Assembly (NCBI RefSeq): GCF_021261325.1
Contig: NZ_JAJSBI010000049.1
Span: 1 to 39,030 of the forward strand
From: Streptomyces guryensis
Lineage (GTDB): Bacteria > Actinomycetota > Actinomycetes > Streptomycetales > Streptomycetaceae
Direction of reading: 5' to 3'
Length of the DNA: 39,030 bases
Part shown: piece after piece, positions 7,063-14,701 of the stretch
Position numbering within the stretch: position 1 is the stretch's first letter
Layout of the letters: every line of letters starts with the position of its first letter
The notes under the pieces: generated by a model
Databases searched by the model: none
Told to the model about the DNA's origin: nothing
The model's input: only the letters and a program-made list of their open reading frames with translations
Program-made: the position numbers and the translations under genes

Positions 7063-8178
7063 TCATCTATCGCGTCCGCTTATTGGGCAATTTCTTAAGC
7101 GGTGGGTGGCGGTGCAGGCGAGGTCGCGGAGTCAGTGGATGTCGGCGAGTGGTGGGAGGTTGCGGATGGGACGGAAAAGGCCGTAATCCTGTCTCATCCC
7201 AGGATGCCCGGTCTTCGAGGACGTGTGCTTCGACCGCCGTTGGTGTGCGACTGGGCGCACTCGTTCGCAGCCAGTACGCCGGAAGCATGCCGAAGCGACG
7301 CCCGTATCCGAGTGATCTGTCCGATGCCCGTTGGGAGTTGATCGAGCCTGTGCTCTCGGCCTGGCGTTTCGAGCGCCGCGGCCGGGCCCTGGACTTCGGC
7401 CGGCCGCCCGAGCACGACCTGCGCGACATCATGGACGCGATCTTGTACGTGGACCGTACCGGGGTGCAGTGGCGCTACCTTCCGCACGACTTCCCGCACT
7501 GGAACACGGTCTACGGCTACTTCGCCAGGTGGCAGCAGGAAGGCGTGTTCGCCCAGCTCAATGGCCTGCTCAGGCAACTCTTACGGCAGAAGGAAGGACG
7601 GGAGGCCGAACCGTCGGCCTGCGTGATCGACGCGCAGAGCGTGAAGACCTCCACCAGTGTCCCCGTCACGAGTCAGGGCACGGATGCGGGCAAGAAGATC
7701 GTGGGCCGGAAGCGGAACATCGTGACCGACACGCTCGGCCTCCTCCTCGCGGTGCTGGTCACCGCGGCCAGCGTCCAGGACTCCGTGGCCGGCACCCGGC
7801 TCCTCGACCAGGTCGCCGCCGGTCATCCCGGCATCCGCAAGGTGTGGGTGGACGGCGGCTACCGCCAGCACCTGGTCGAGCATGCCGCCGCCCTCGGCAT
7901 CGACATGGAAATCACCCAACGCACACCCGGGACCAGGGGATTCACCCCGATACCGAAGCGGTGGACAGTCGAGCGGACCTACGGCTGGCTGATGTTCCAC
8001 CGCCGCCTGGCCCGCGACTACGAGACCCTCCCGGCTCGCTCCGAAGCCATGATCCACCTGGCCATGACCGACCTGATGGCCCGCCGCCTCACCGGCGAAG
8101 CCACCATCTCGTGGCGCGACCCGACATCACCGGATCAAATCCACATCACGGGATGAAACAACGGGAGAAAACGACCTC
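7053..8178 (+). mobile_element. Complete IS5-family insertion sequence (copy 2), with TAA target duplication
   Basis: Terminal inverted repeats GAGGTCGTTTTC at 7053 and GAAAACGACCTC ending at 8178 bound a 1126-bp element carrying one transposase. TAA occurs directly outside on both sides (7050-7052 and 8179-8181), matching the 3-bp TNA duplication of the IS1031-type branch of IS5. The left neighbour is copy 1. The right neighbour is the front of the zinc-ribbon/GIY-YIG gene remains. Confidence 0.85.
7287..8156 (+). CDS. IS5-family transposase (complete)
   Basis: 289 residues beginning MPKRRPYPSDLSDARWELIEPVL, the standard N-terminal DUF4096-type domain of IS5-group transposases. The DDE triad is present: Asp in CVIDAQSVKTS, Asp in VWVDGGYRQ, and Glu in VERTYGWLMFHRRL, with the Y-(2)-R-(3)-E spacing expected of IS4/IS5 enzymes. 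It cuts and moves the element at 7053-8178. The ATG at 7287 begins the recognised domain. A TTA leucine codon at 7581-7583 is the only one I noticed. In streptomycetes TTA needs the bldA tRNA, so expression could be tied to late growth. Confidence 0.93.
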   Translation: MPKRRPYPSDLSDARWELIEPVLSAWRFERRGRALDFGRPPEHDLRDIMDAILYVDRTGVQWRYLPHDFPHWNTVYGYFARWQQEGVFAQLNGLLRQLLRQKEGREAEPSACVIDAQSVKTSTSVPVTSQGTDAGKKIVGRKRNIVTDTLGLLLAVLVTAASVQDSVAGTRLLDQVAAGHPGIRKVWVDGGYRQHLVEHAAALGIDMEITQRTPGTRGFTPIPKRWTVERTYGWLMFHRRLARDYETLPARSEAMIHLAMTDLMARRLTGEATISWRDPTSPDQIHITG

Positions 8179-8181
8179 TAA

Positions 8182-10150
8182 GGAGGTTGACCTTGCCCAG
8201 CCTGTGGGGGTCGTCTTGCCGCGCCGTGTTGATCCCGCTGCCGCAGCCGAGTTGATGCGGGCGGCCGGCCTCGAGCCGCTGGAGGGGTACCTGGGGGTTG
8301 CGGCGCCGTGGCGTTGCCGGTGGGGGGAGTGCGGGGGCTCTCGCCTGGAGCTGTTCAAGGACGTCACGCGCCGGTCCGGTAGGGGGTGCAGCGTCTGGGT
8401 GGCTGCGGCCAGGCAGGAGGCGCGGGCGCGGCGGGCGGCGGCGAAGAAGCAGGCGATGGCAGCGGTCGCGGTCGCGGTGATGATCGCGGCGGGGTTGGAG
8501 CCGCTGGAGCCGTACCCGGGACGCGGGACACCGTGGCGGTGCCGGTGCTAGCGGTGTGATCGTGAAGTGCGGCCTACGTACGGGACGGTCAGGGGCGGTG
8601 GTGGGGGGGCCTGTACTGCGGGCGGGAGGCTGCGGCGGCCAAGGGCCGGCGCATCGATGCGGACTACGCGACCGGGGTGATGCGTACGGCCGGGCTGGAG
8701 CCGCTGGAGGCCTTCCCGAGCAACAAGATGCATGGCGCTGCCGGTGCCTCGCGCGCGGGGACGAGGTGGCACCGCACTTCGGCACCGTGCAGGCGGCGGT
8801 GAAGAAGGCGGGCTCGGATGCCGTCGGGTGCCGGCTGTGCGTGGCGATCGAGCGGGGAGCGCGGCAGAAGGACGGTATGGCGGCGAAGGCCGAGACGGTC
8901 ATGCGGGAACACGGGTGGGATCCGCTGGGGCCGTACCCGGGCGCGTTGGAGCCGTGGCCGTCCCTGTGCGGCGGGTGTGTTCAGGAGCGTCGGCCCGACT
9001 TTCGCGAAGGTCCAGGAACGGGGACAGGACCGGTGCGGCCCGTGCTCGAAGCAGGCTCTCGGTATGCGGTGGCGGGCAGAGGAATCCGGTCGGGCGGTTG
9101 ACGATCTGGTCAGATACGGGTGGGAGCCGTTGGGTGACTATCCGGGAGTGCACAAGGGGTGGAAGGCCCTGCACCTTGCGTGTGGTCAGATCCGGTATCC
9201 GCGGCTCGCTGAGGTGCGGGCGGGGGAAGTGTGCTGCTCGGCGTGCAACGTCTCGGTCCGCGTCAGCGATGAGGAGGCCGAGGAGTTCATGCGGTCTGCT
9301 CACTTCCAGCCGCTGGAGCCGTACCCGGGCAGCCAGATGCCTTGGCCGTGTCAGTGTCTGCGTTGCGGCAGCACGGTCGAACCGCGTTTCACCACGGTGC
9401 GGAGGGGCGGTGGGTGTTTGGCGTGTTCGAAGGTCATCGGCGGCGACCCGCAGGGCCAACTTCTCGCTCCAGGCCGAGGCGGAGATGCGGGCGGTGGGGC
9501 TGGAGCCGTTGGAGCCGTGCCCGGGGACGCTCGCACGGTGGAAGAGTCGGCACGTCGCATGCGGGCGGGTCGTCTTCCCGGTGCACCACCTGGCGAAGTA
9601 CGGTCGCGGAGTGTGCCGCCAGTGTTCGGGAAGTCCCCTGGTCGAGCCCCACGAGGCCGTAGCGCGGCTGACAGTTCTGGGCTTCCAGCCGCTGGAGCAC
9701 TACCCGGGACGGCTTCAGGCCGCGTGGCGCATGCAGTGCATCACCTGCGACACCGTGGTCACGAGGGCACTTCAAGGCGCGGGAGGGTGCCGCCCGTTCG
9801 GCGCGAACCACGTCCTGCCCGCGCTGGTGTATGTCCTGCATCACCCGCGCTGGAACGCTGTGAAGTTGGGGATCAGCAACATGGGGACCACACGGCTGGC
9901 CGATCACAGGCGCGATGGCTGGTTGGTGATCCGGACGCAGTATTTCGAGTTGGGCGCGGACGCCTACGACGTCGAGCAGGCGGTGTTGCACCGGCTGCGC
10001 AACGAGATGGGCGTTCCCCCCTTTCTCGACGCCACTCACATGCGCTACGGCGGGGCGACGGAGACCGCAGATGCTGACCTCGTCTCTCCGCTGAAGCTGT
10101 GGGGTCTGGTGTGTCAGGCACGGGACGAGATCGACTCCGAGGCGGCCTGA
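8182..10150 (+). pseudogene. Decayed gene for an eight-repeat zinc-ribbon protein with C-terminal GIY-YIG-like nuclease domain
   Basis: Across three frames the plus strand encodes eight tandem modules of about 65-75 residues, each built as (M-R)-x-x-G-L-E-P-L-E-x-Y-P-G, W-x-C-x-C-x-x-C, a basic P-x-F/Y-x-x-V run and a closing C-x-x-C. The modules begin near 8253, 8478, 8680, 8898, 9105, 9286, 9484 and 9666. After them PALVYVLHHPRWNAVKLGIS, RLADHRRDGWLV and DVEQAVLHRLRNEMG match a GIY-YIG/T5orf172-like domain (about 9820-10020). Damage includes an in-frame TAG at 8549 where TTG/CTG is expected, slips near 8620 and 8730, one extra C near 8990, one slip near 9450, and IS copy 2 abutting the 5' end. 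Each ribbon should bind Zn and probably nucleic acid. I recall related unnamed Streptomyces proteins, function unknown. Confidence 0.7.
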
Positions 10151-10179
10151 GCGGCTGCGAGCAGGCCGGCTGAGATCGG

Positions 10180-10914
10180 CTACGCGTCGTCCTCTGCGGC
10201 GTCGGGGCGTTCGAGATTCTGGTGCAGCGCGCGCAGCAGTGCGTGGGCGAGGAGTATCGCCGTCAGCGCGAACTCCGGACGGTAGGTGTCGGGCGAGGCC
10301 TCGTGCGCTCCGAGGTGGCGGTTGAAGGTGTCCTGGGTGGCGCCGGGCCCGAAGGCGTTCCGCATGCCGGCCAGCACCAGGTAGTGCTTGAACTGCAGGA
10401 GCGTGAGGTCGCCCCAGTCGTCCGCGTCGTCCAGGGTGCTGCCGATGGTGCCGTGATGGCTGCCTTTTGTGTACGTCGCTTGCGGGAACGAGCATCGGAT
10501 CCAGGCGTTGCCGTGCCTCTTCATCGCGGTCTCGAGCACGTTGCCCGCCAGGGCCTGGGCGCCCTCGCTGAAGCCGGCCCGCGCGGTTGAGGTGGCTGCG
10601 CCCAGGATGGTGCCCATGCCGGTGAGTGAGTTTGGGGTGGGTGACGAGCTGGAGGCTGGCGGCGACGTCGTCGAGTACGTCGTCGCGGCGTTCGGCGAGG
10701 AGGGCGTAGCGCTCCTGGCGGGTGGCGAGGGGAGCAGGGTTTTGACGATCTCGGTCCGGGGGGCCCATGCGAGGCACAGGCCGTCGTCCTCGCCTAGGTC
10801 CAGGTTCGTGAAGAGGTCGTCGGTGTCGAGGCCGCTGAGGTTCGCGGGCAGGAAGAGGGCGGCAGCCTCGGCGAGTTGGTCCAGCAGTGCGCGGGGGAGC
10901 GACACGCTGCGCAC
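10180..10914 (-). CDS. Hypothetical protein, probably carrying two compensating frameshifts
   Basis: The 244-residue frame starts at a GTG and ends at 10180, convergent with the zinc-ribbon gene. The C-terminal half (MKRHGNAWIRCSF, DDADDWGDLTLLQFKHYLVL, FNRHLGAHEASPDTYRPEFALTA in parts) looks like a real helical domain. Between about 10625 and 10735 this frame turns into a low-complexity Ser/Pro run, while the neighbouring frame reads ATRQERYALLAERRDDVLDD, a sensible helix. That suggests one slip near 10735 and a second near 10625 that restores the frame. Upstream, the frame stays open beyond 10914 (SDLSDIYDWHRRIND), so the true start may be farther right. I do not recognise the family. It may form a pair with the next gene. 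Confidence 0.5.
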   Translation of the reverse strand: MRSVSLPRALLDQLAEAAALFLPANLSGLDTDDLFTNLDLGEDDGLCLAWAPRTEIVKTLLPSPPARSATPSSPNAATTYSTTSPPASSSSPTPNSLTGMGTILGAATSTARAGFSEGAQALAGNVLETAMKRHGNAWIRCSFPQATYTKGSHHGTIGSTLDDADDWGDLTLLQFKHYLVLAGMRNAFGPGATQDTFNRHLGAHEASPDTYRPEFALTAILLAHALLRALHQNLERPDAAEDDA

Positions 10915-10981
10915 GACGTCGTTGATGCGGCGGTGCCAGTCGTAGATGTCGCTCAGATCGCTCTGCAGCGCCAGAACAGGT

Positions 10982-11263
10982 TCAGGCCTGGCACTGGCGC
11001 CGGGCGTCCAGGGCTGCCTGATAGAGCGCGTTGCCCGGTCCCATGACGCTGTCGATGGCCCGGCGGGTGGACTTCAGGTCCCGGATGTGGCGACGGACGG
11101 GCTCAAGCATCTTGTCGATGGAGTTGAGCCACGCGGCGGTCTGGCTGACCGACTCCATGAAACCGGACAGGTCGGCGTGGGTGCTGCTGTCCTGCTGCGG
11201 CTCCGCTTCCTGGCCGCCGTCTTCTTCGCCGTCGCCTGCGCCCGGGGTGTCCTCGTCGTTCAT
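10982..11263 (-). CDS. Small hypothetical acidic/helical protein
   Basis: 93 residues with an acidic, probably disordered N-terminus (MNDEDTPGAGDGEEDGG) followed by a helical part (SGFMESVSQTAAWLNSIDKML, HIRDLKSTRRAIDSVMGPGNALYQAA in parts). ATG start at 11261-11263. It ends 67 bases before the preferred start of the next minus-strand gene, so the two may be co-transcribed. I do not recognise the family. The helical C-terminus could be a dimerisation or partner-binding segment; that is only inference. Confidence 0.5.
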   Translation of the reverse strand: MNDEDTPGAGDGEEDGGQEAEPQQDSSTHADLSGFMESVSQTAAWLNSIDKMLEPVRRHIRDLKSTRRAIDSVMGPGNALYQAALDARRQCQA

Positions 11264-11399
11264 GCCCCCATGATTCCGAGTCCGTCACGGGCGGGCACGC
11301 GCAATTTTGGCCTGCCGGGCGCGGCGCGCGGAGCCGGATGTGCGTGCGCCCGGCGGGGTGGTGAACCCGCCGACCAAAGAAAGCTGGTCCACGATCAGC

Positions 11400-11542
11400 C
11401 ACGTGTCCCCCCGCGCGGTGGCGGGCAGGGCCACATGGTGGCCCTGCCGGTTCAGCTCACGCGAGATCTTCCTCGCCCCGTAGACGCGGTAGTTGGCCTC
11501 GAAGACCACGCTGATCTGTTCCTTCAGTTCGGTGTCCCGCAC
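11400..11542 (-). pseudogene. IS3-family OrfB fragment
   Basis: RDTELKEQISVVFEANYRVY followed by GARKISRELNRQGHHVA is the conserved region just after the N-terminal part of IS3-family OrfB (the part that reads YGxRKIWRELNRQG in intact copies). The homology stops near 11425 and the frame continues into unrelated residues. Neither the DDE motifs nor OrfA is present nearby. A short scrap only. Confidence 0.8.
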
Positions 11543-11657
11543 GGTCCTGGCCGACAGCGAGGCGAAAGCCGCCTTCCTGAAGAGCTACCTGGAATCACAG
11601 GCCACGGCGTACTGACCGCCGCCTCGTCCCGGACATCGCTGCGAAACGCACCGTCTT

Positions 11658-11777
11658 GGCGCGGCCGTTCTCGGGTAGTGCCAGGTTGGCGGGGGTGATT
11701 CCTGCGCGGTCCGCGAGCTCGCCCACGGACATCTTCCGCTTGGCCGGCATCACATCGATGGCCACGGCGATCGGCAT
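11658..11777 (-). pseudogene. XRE/YozG-type HTH regulator, truncated
   Basis: PIAVAIDVMPAKRKMSVGEL followed by ADRAGITPANLALPENGRAKTVRF is the small Cro/CI-like regulator (YozG type) that normally runs about 70 residues and ends in QPGDLLRWE. Here the frame departs after VRFAAM and the last helix is lost. Its ATG at 11777 overlaps the stop of the DUF2975 scrap (TGATG), the usual order of this pair. Loss of the C-terminal helix makes function unlikely. Confidence 0.7.
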
Positions 11778-11884
11778 CACATCGCCTCGTCCGACTCCGC
11801 CTGCATCCGTGAAGCTTCGCGGTCACGCGCGACAGCCTGGGTGAGCGACATCCGCAGCACGAGCACGATGAGCGTGACTTCTGA
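11777..11884 (-). pseudogene. DUF2975 membrane protein, C-terminal scrap
   Basis: The last 34 codons read EVTLIVLVLRMSLTQAVARD then REASRMQAESDEAM, the end of a DUF2975 four-helix membrane protein (last membrane helix followed by the conserved L-x-x-A-V-x-x-x-x-E-A tail). The first three membrane helices are missing: the homology stops just before the terminator of the MFS gene. It is partner of the XRE scrap, together a degraded DUF2975-regulator pair. Confidence 0.65.
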
Positions 11885-11919
11885 GGATGGCCACGCCGAC
11901 CCCGACCCCGCCCGTGACA

Positions 11920-11954
11920 GCGGGGCCGGCCGGTCCGTCCACGGCCGGCCCCGC
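11920..11954 (-). terminator. Strong hairpin terminator after the MFS gene
   Basis: A perfect 13-bp GC stem (GCGGGGCCGGCCG with its complement) and 9-base loop lie 7 bases past the MFS stop codon. There is no U-run, as is common for Streptomyces terminators. Confidence 0.8.
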
Positions 11955-11960
11955 GTCTGG

Positions 11961-13667
11961 TCACTTCTCGGCGGCGGCGAGGGCGGCCAGTTCGCGATCG
12001 ACCGCGATCTGGTGCGCCTCGGCGTCCTCACGCGCCTTCCTCGGACTCCAGCGACCCGCCATCACGAAGACGAAGGGCAGGAAGAGCACCTGGCCGCCGA
12101 CGCAGATCCACCACCAGATGCGCCACTCACCGGGCCCGTCCTTCGACGCCTTCTGGACTTGGGGGCCGTATTCCTGCAGCAACTTGAGCTGCGGCGCAGC
12201 CTTCTGCACAACACTCAGGTTCGCCGCACCGACCTCTTTGACGGCGCGGGCGCCCAGCGCGGGCGGCACCGTGGTCGGGGTGTACTTGTTCAGCTCGGCG
12301 AAGAGTTGAGGGTGCACGTTGACGATGGCCAGCGCGGGCGCCGCCTGCACGGAGGCGGCCTTGACCTCGCTGCCGTGCTCCACAAGCGGGGTCACGGACG
12401 TCACCAGCACCGGGATGAAGGCCGCGGAGACGGCGACAACGATGCGCACCGTCCAGCCCCACACCGCCAGGCCTGCCGCCGTTGCCGCCGGGTTGTGCTT
12501 CTCCACGGTCTCGGTGAAGCTCGCCATCCAGGGTGCGTAGGCGATGCCGCTGAAGACGCCGATGCCGATGAACAGCCAGGCGAAGGTGTAGTAGTCGGTC
12601 ATCTGGTGGGTGGCGCGGGTCGCGAAGATCGCGGTCACCACGATGGAGCCGACCGCGCCGACGATCATGAAGGGCTTGCGGACCTTCAGCCGGTCCGACA
12701 GCAGGCCCACCAGGACCAGGGCGATGGCGTTCGCGCCCCAGTACCAGTTGGCCAGCGCGTTGGTGCGCTGCTCGCTGTAGCCGAAGGTGGTCGCGAAGTA
12801 GACGACGAAGTTGCCGACCGCCGCGTAGTACAGCAGCAGGAACACGGCGATGGCGAAGGCCGAGCCCAGCACGTCCGGGCGCATCATCTGCCGCCACTCG
12901 CCGCGGCGCACCGCCTCGGTGTCCAACCCCCTGGCGCGCGCCTCGATCAGGGCCCGGTCCCGCAGCGACACCATGGTCTGGTCGCGCAGCGCCGGGGACA
13001 GCTCGCGCAGCGCGAAGATCGCCACGACGAAGACGACGAACCCTGCGATCGCCGAATACCGCAACTCGTCCTGCCAGGTGGCGCTGTCGAGGGTGTTGCT
13101 GGTGACGGTGGTGACCACCAGAGAGCCGATGACCGGACCCATCGTCCAGTACCCCATCGCCGTGGCCCGGCCGAGCTGAGGGGAGAAGTCCCTGATCAGC
13201 GCAGGGGTGGCGACCAGCACGATGCCCTCGATGAAGCTGACGAGCGCGAACAGCACCAGATAGGCGCTCTTGTTCGCTGCGTTCGGCAGCCCGAAAAAGA
13301 CCAGCAGCGAGGCGATCAGCAGCCCGTAGACCACCAGATTCGCCCGGCCCCAGCGATCGGCCAGACCGGCCACGAGCGAGGCGAAGGCCCCGATCGCGTT
13401 GCCGATTACCGAGACCCAGACGAAGTAGCGGTACGTCATGTCGAAGTGCGTGATGATCGACGTCGCCACCGCGTACTGGATGTACAGCATGTAGTACAGG
13501 ACGACGGTGGTGATGACCACGATCGCGAGATACGCCATGCGGCGACCGGTGGGCGGGTAGTCCGCCAGGTCGCGACGGTACAGGCGGGCCAGCGGCCTGC
13601 GGGCGTGCACGGCGGGCCCGTCAGGCGTGGGCTTGTCGGCGTCGAACGCCGTCGGTGTGGCGGACAT
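11961..13667 (-). CDS. MFS transporter with a long extracytoplasmic loop
   Basis: 568 residues, inner-membrane secondary carrier. Transmembrane helices are visible from residue 45 (YLAIVVITTVVLYYMLYI), and the MFS loop-2/3 signature appears as GLADRWGRANLV. A cytoplasmic middle loop (ELSPALRDQTM to EWRQMMRP) separates the halves. Unusually, about 100 residues between two late helices (VEHGSEVKAASV to KDGPGEWR) form a large loop before the final helix (WWICVGGQVLFLPFVFVMAG). I remember this loop in actinobacterial MFS proteins of unknown substrate. RBS GGAGGAG precedes the ATG at 13665-13667. A perfect palindrome 92 bases upstream is a probable repressor site. Monocistronic, with its own terminator. 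Substrate not predictable from sequence. Confidence 0.92.
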   Translation of the reverse strand: MSATPTAFDADKPTPDGPAVHARRPLARLYRRDLADYPPTGRRMAYLAIVVITTVVLYYMLYIQYAVATSIITHFDMTYRYFVWVSVIGNAIGAFASLVAGLADRWGRANLVVYGLLIASLLVFFGLPNAANKSAYLVLFALVSFIEGIVLVATPALIRDFSPQLGRATAMGYWTMGPVIGSLVVTTVTSNTLDSATWQDELRYSAIAGFVVFVVAIFALRELSPALRDQTMVSLRDRALIEARARGLDTEAVRRGEWRQMMRPDVLGSAFAIAVFLLLYYAAVGNFVVYFATTFGYSEQRTNALANWYWGANAIALVLVGLLSDRLKVRKPFMIVGAVGSIVVTAIFATRATHQMTDYYTFAWLFIGIGVFSGIAYAPWMASFTETVEKHNPAATAAGLAVWGWTVRIVVAVSAAFIPVLVTSVTPLVEHGSEVKAASVQAAPALAIVNVHPQLFAELNKYTPTTVPPALGARAVKEVGAANLSVVQKAAPQLKLLQEYGPQVQKASKDGPGEWRIWWWICVGGQVLFLPFVFVMAGRWSPRKAREDAEAHQIAVDRELAALAAAEK

Positions 13668-13758
13668 ACGGCTCCTCCTGGGGATACGGAAACCGGGTGT
13701 TGCGTCACGGCGACGGGGGCTCGGTGCGCCCGGCTCCGAGAGTGTGGCCAGAGGCTAG

Positions 13759-13774
13759 TACCGACTAGTCGGTA
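13759..13774. promoter_or_regulatory. Perfect 16-bp palindrome, candidate operator of the MFS gene
   Basis: TACCGACTAGTCGGTA is self-complementary over all 16 bases and sits in the probable promoter of the MFS gene. Many TetR/AcrR repressors of actinomycete efflux genes bind ACCGACTAGTCGGT-like dyads. No tetR gene is adjacent, so the regulator would act in trans. Confidence 0.7.
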
Positions 13775-13959
13775 TGCCTAGGGGGCGGTGCGAGGTTGTT
13801 CACCCGTTGATCACTCCCACCGCCGACGCACCCAACGAAGCCATCCAGGGCGACGGCACAGCTCCGCAACCGCACCTCGACCCGCTCATCGCCGGCCACG
13901 ACCGAACTCAGCGCGGAGTCCGAGCACCACGCCTCCGGCAACTACGGACTGCTCGACCA

Positions 13960-14091
13960 GATCGCGGCCCTGGACTGGAAGAGCGGGAGCACAAGCTGGG
14001 GGCCTGGATCGGGAATCAGCGGAGCAGGGCCGCGACGCTGACGCCGGAACGGGTGGAGCAGCTATCCGCGATCGGGATGCGCTGGACGTAG
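13960..14091 (+). pseudogene. Helicase-associated (HA) domain scrap
   Basis: REHKLGAWIGNQRSRAATLT then PERVEQLSAIGMRW matches the closing half of a helicase-associated repeat (LGxWLxxQRxRxxxLTPERxxxLxxLGMxW), the small domains found in multiples at the C-terminus of large SF2 helicases of streptomycete chromosome ends and plasmids. The preceding sequence is out of frame (NYGLLDQIAALDW one frame over). Only the last repeat is left. It marks a lost helicase gene of the terminal or plasmid type. Confidence 0.6.
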
Positions 14092-14107
14092 GTATTGGAG
14101 GGACGAT

Positions 14108-14701
14108 ATGCCTGTGATCAACATTCTGGTGCAAGAACCGTTGCCGCGAGCCGAGTGGCTCCAGGAGGAGTCGTGGCAGGCAATTGTCGACCAATATGGG
14201 CGTTTTGGTTCCGCGATCGCGGCAAACGATCGGTCCCTAGTCGTAGGTTCGGCGAAGGAGCTTGTCGAGTGTGTCGCGCGCGTCGTCCTCATGGCGCACG
14301 GACGCGTGACAGGCGATAAAGACGAATACGACAAGGTCCTCAGTCTCGCGCACACGGTTGTCGAACACGCTGCTGACCACGGTCTGTCGGCGAACGACCC
14401 CCTACGACCGATCCCGAACGCCGCGAAGGAGATGGCATCGGAGCTTCGTGAACTGCGCAACCGCTTCGGGACCGGGCACGGCCGTCCTGTTGTACACGAG
14501 ATCACTGCCGAGGTGGTCGAGGCGTGCGTGCACGGCGCCCTGGTGTGGGTGCGGTGGGCGCTAGCAGGACTTCAGACCGTGCTCCTGGGCGCTGTTGGAC
14601 CTCTGGTGCATGACCTACGCGGGACCCCCTTCTCCGGAGGAGACCTGGCCGCTCGCCTGGCCGCTTCAACATCGGTCACGTCCGCGGGAGTGGTGTATTG
14701 A
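14108..14701 (+). CDS. Abi_C-type (abortive-infection C-terminal domain) protein, 3' end cut by IS256
   Basis: 197 codons remain. SLVVGSAKELVECVARVVLM is the first helix block, and ELRNRFGTGHGR is the diagnostic R-N-x-x-G-x-G-H-G motif of the Abi_C domain (AbiGI-like / HEPN-related family). ACVHGALVWVRWALAGL follows as in relatives. HEPN-type RNases use an R-x4-6-H; here the Arg and His of the RNxxGxGHG stretch are kept. Start ATG at 14108 with GGAGGG at ideal spacing. The last coding bases and stop (TATTGA) lie inside the IS256 end starting near 14690, so the natural C-terminus is lost. Members are linked with phage defence, but this one is untested and possibly inactive. Confidence 0.65.
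   Translation: MPVINILVQEPLPRAEWLQEESWQAIVDQYGRFGSAIAANDRSLVVGSAKELVECVARVVLMAHGRVTGDKDEYDKVLSLAHTVVEHAADHGLSANDPLRPIPNAAKEMASELRELRNRFGTGHGRPVVHEITAEVVEACVHGALVWVRWALAGLQTVLLGAVGPLVHDLRGTPFSGGDLAARLAASTSVTSAGVVY

Noticed and set aside
8250..9770. Regular repeats considered as a CRISPR or DNA-level repeat array
   Set aside because: The repetition is at protein level with variable codons and spacing of about 180-225 bases; no identical short repeats with unique spacers.
11841..13781. 646-codon plus-strand frame opposite the MFS gene
   Set aside because: It is a GC-rich antisense shadow: low complexity, full of His/Gly/Arg, while the minus strand gives clear membrane helices.
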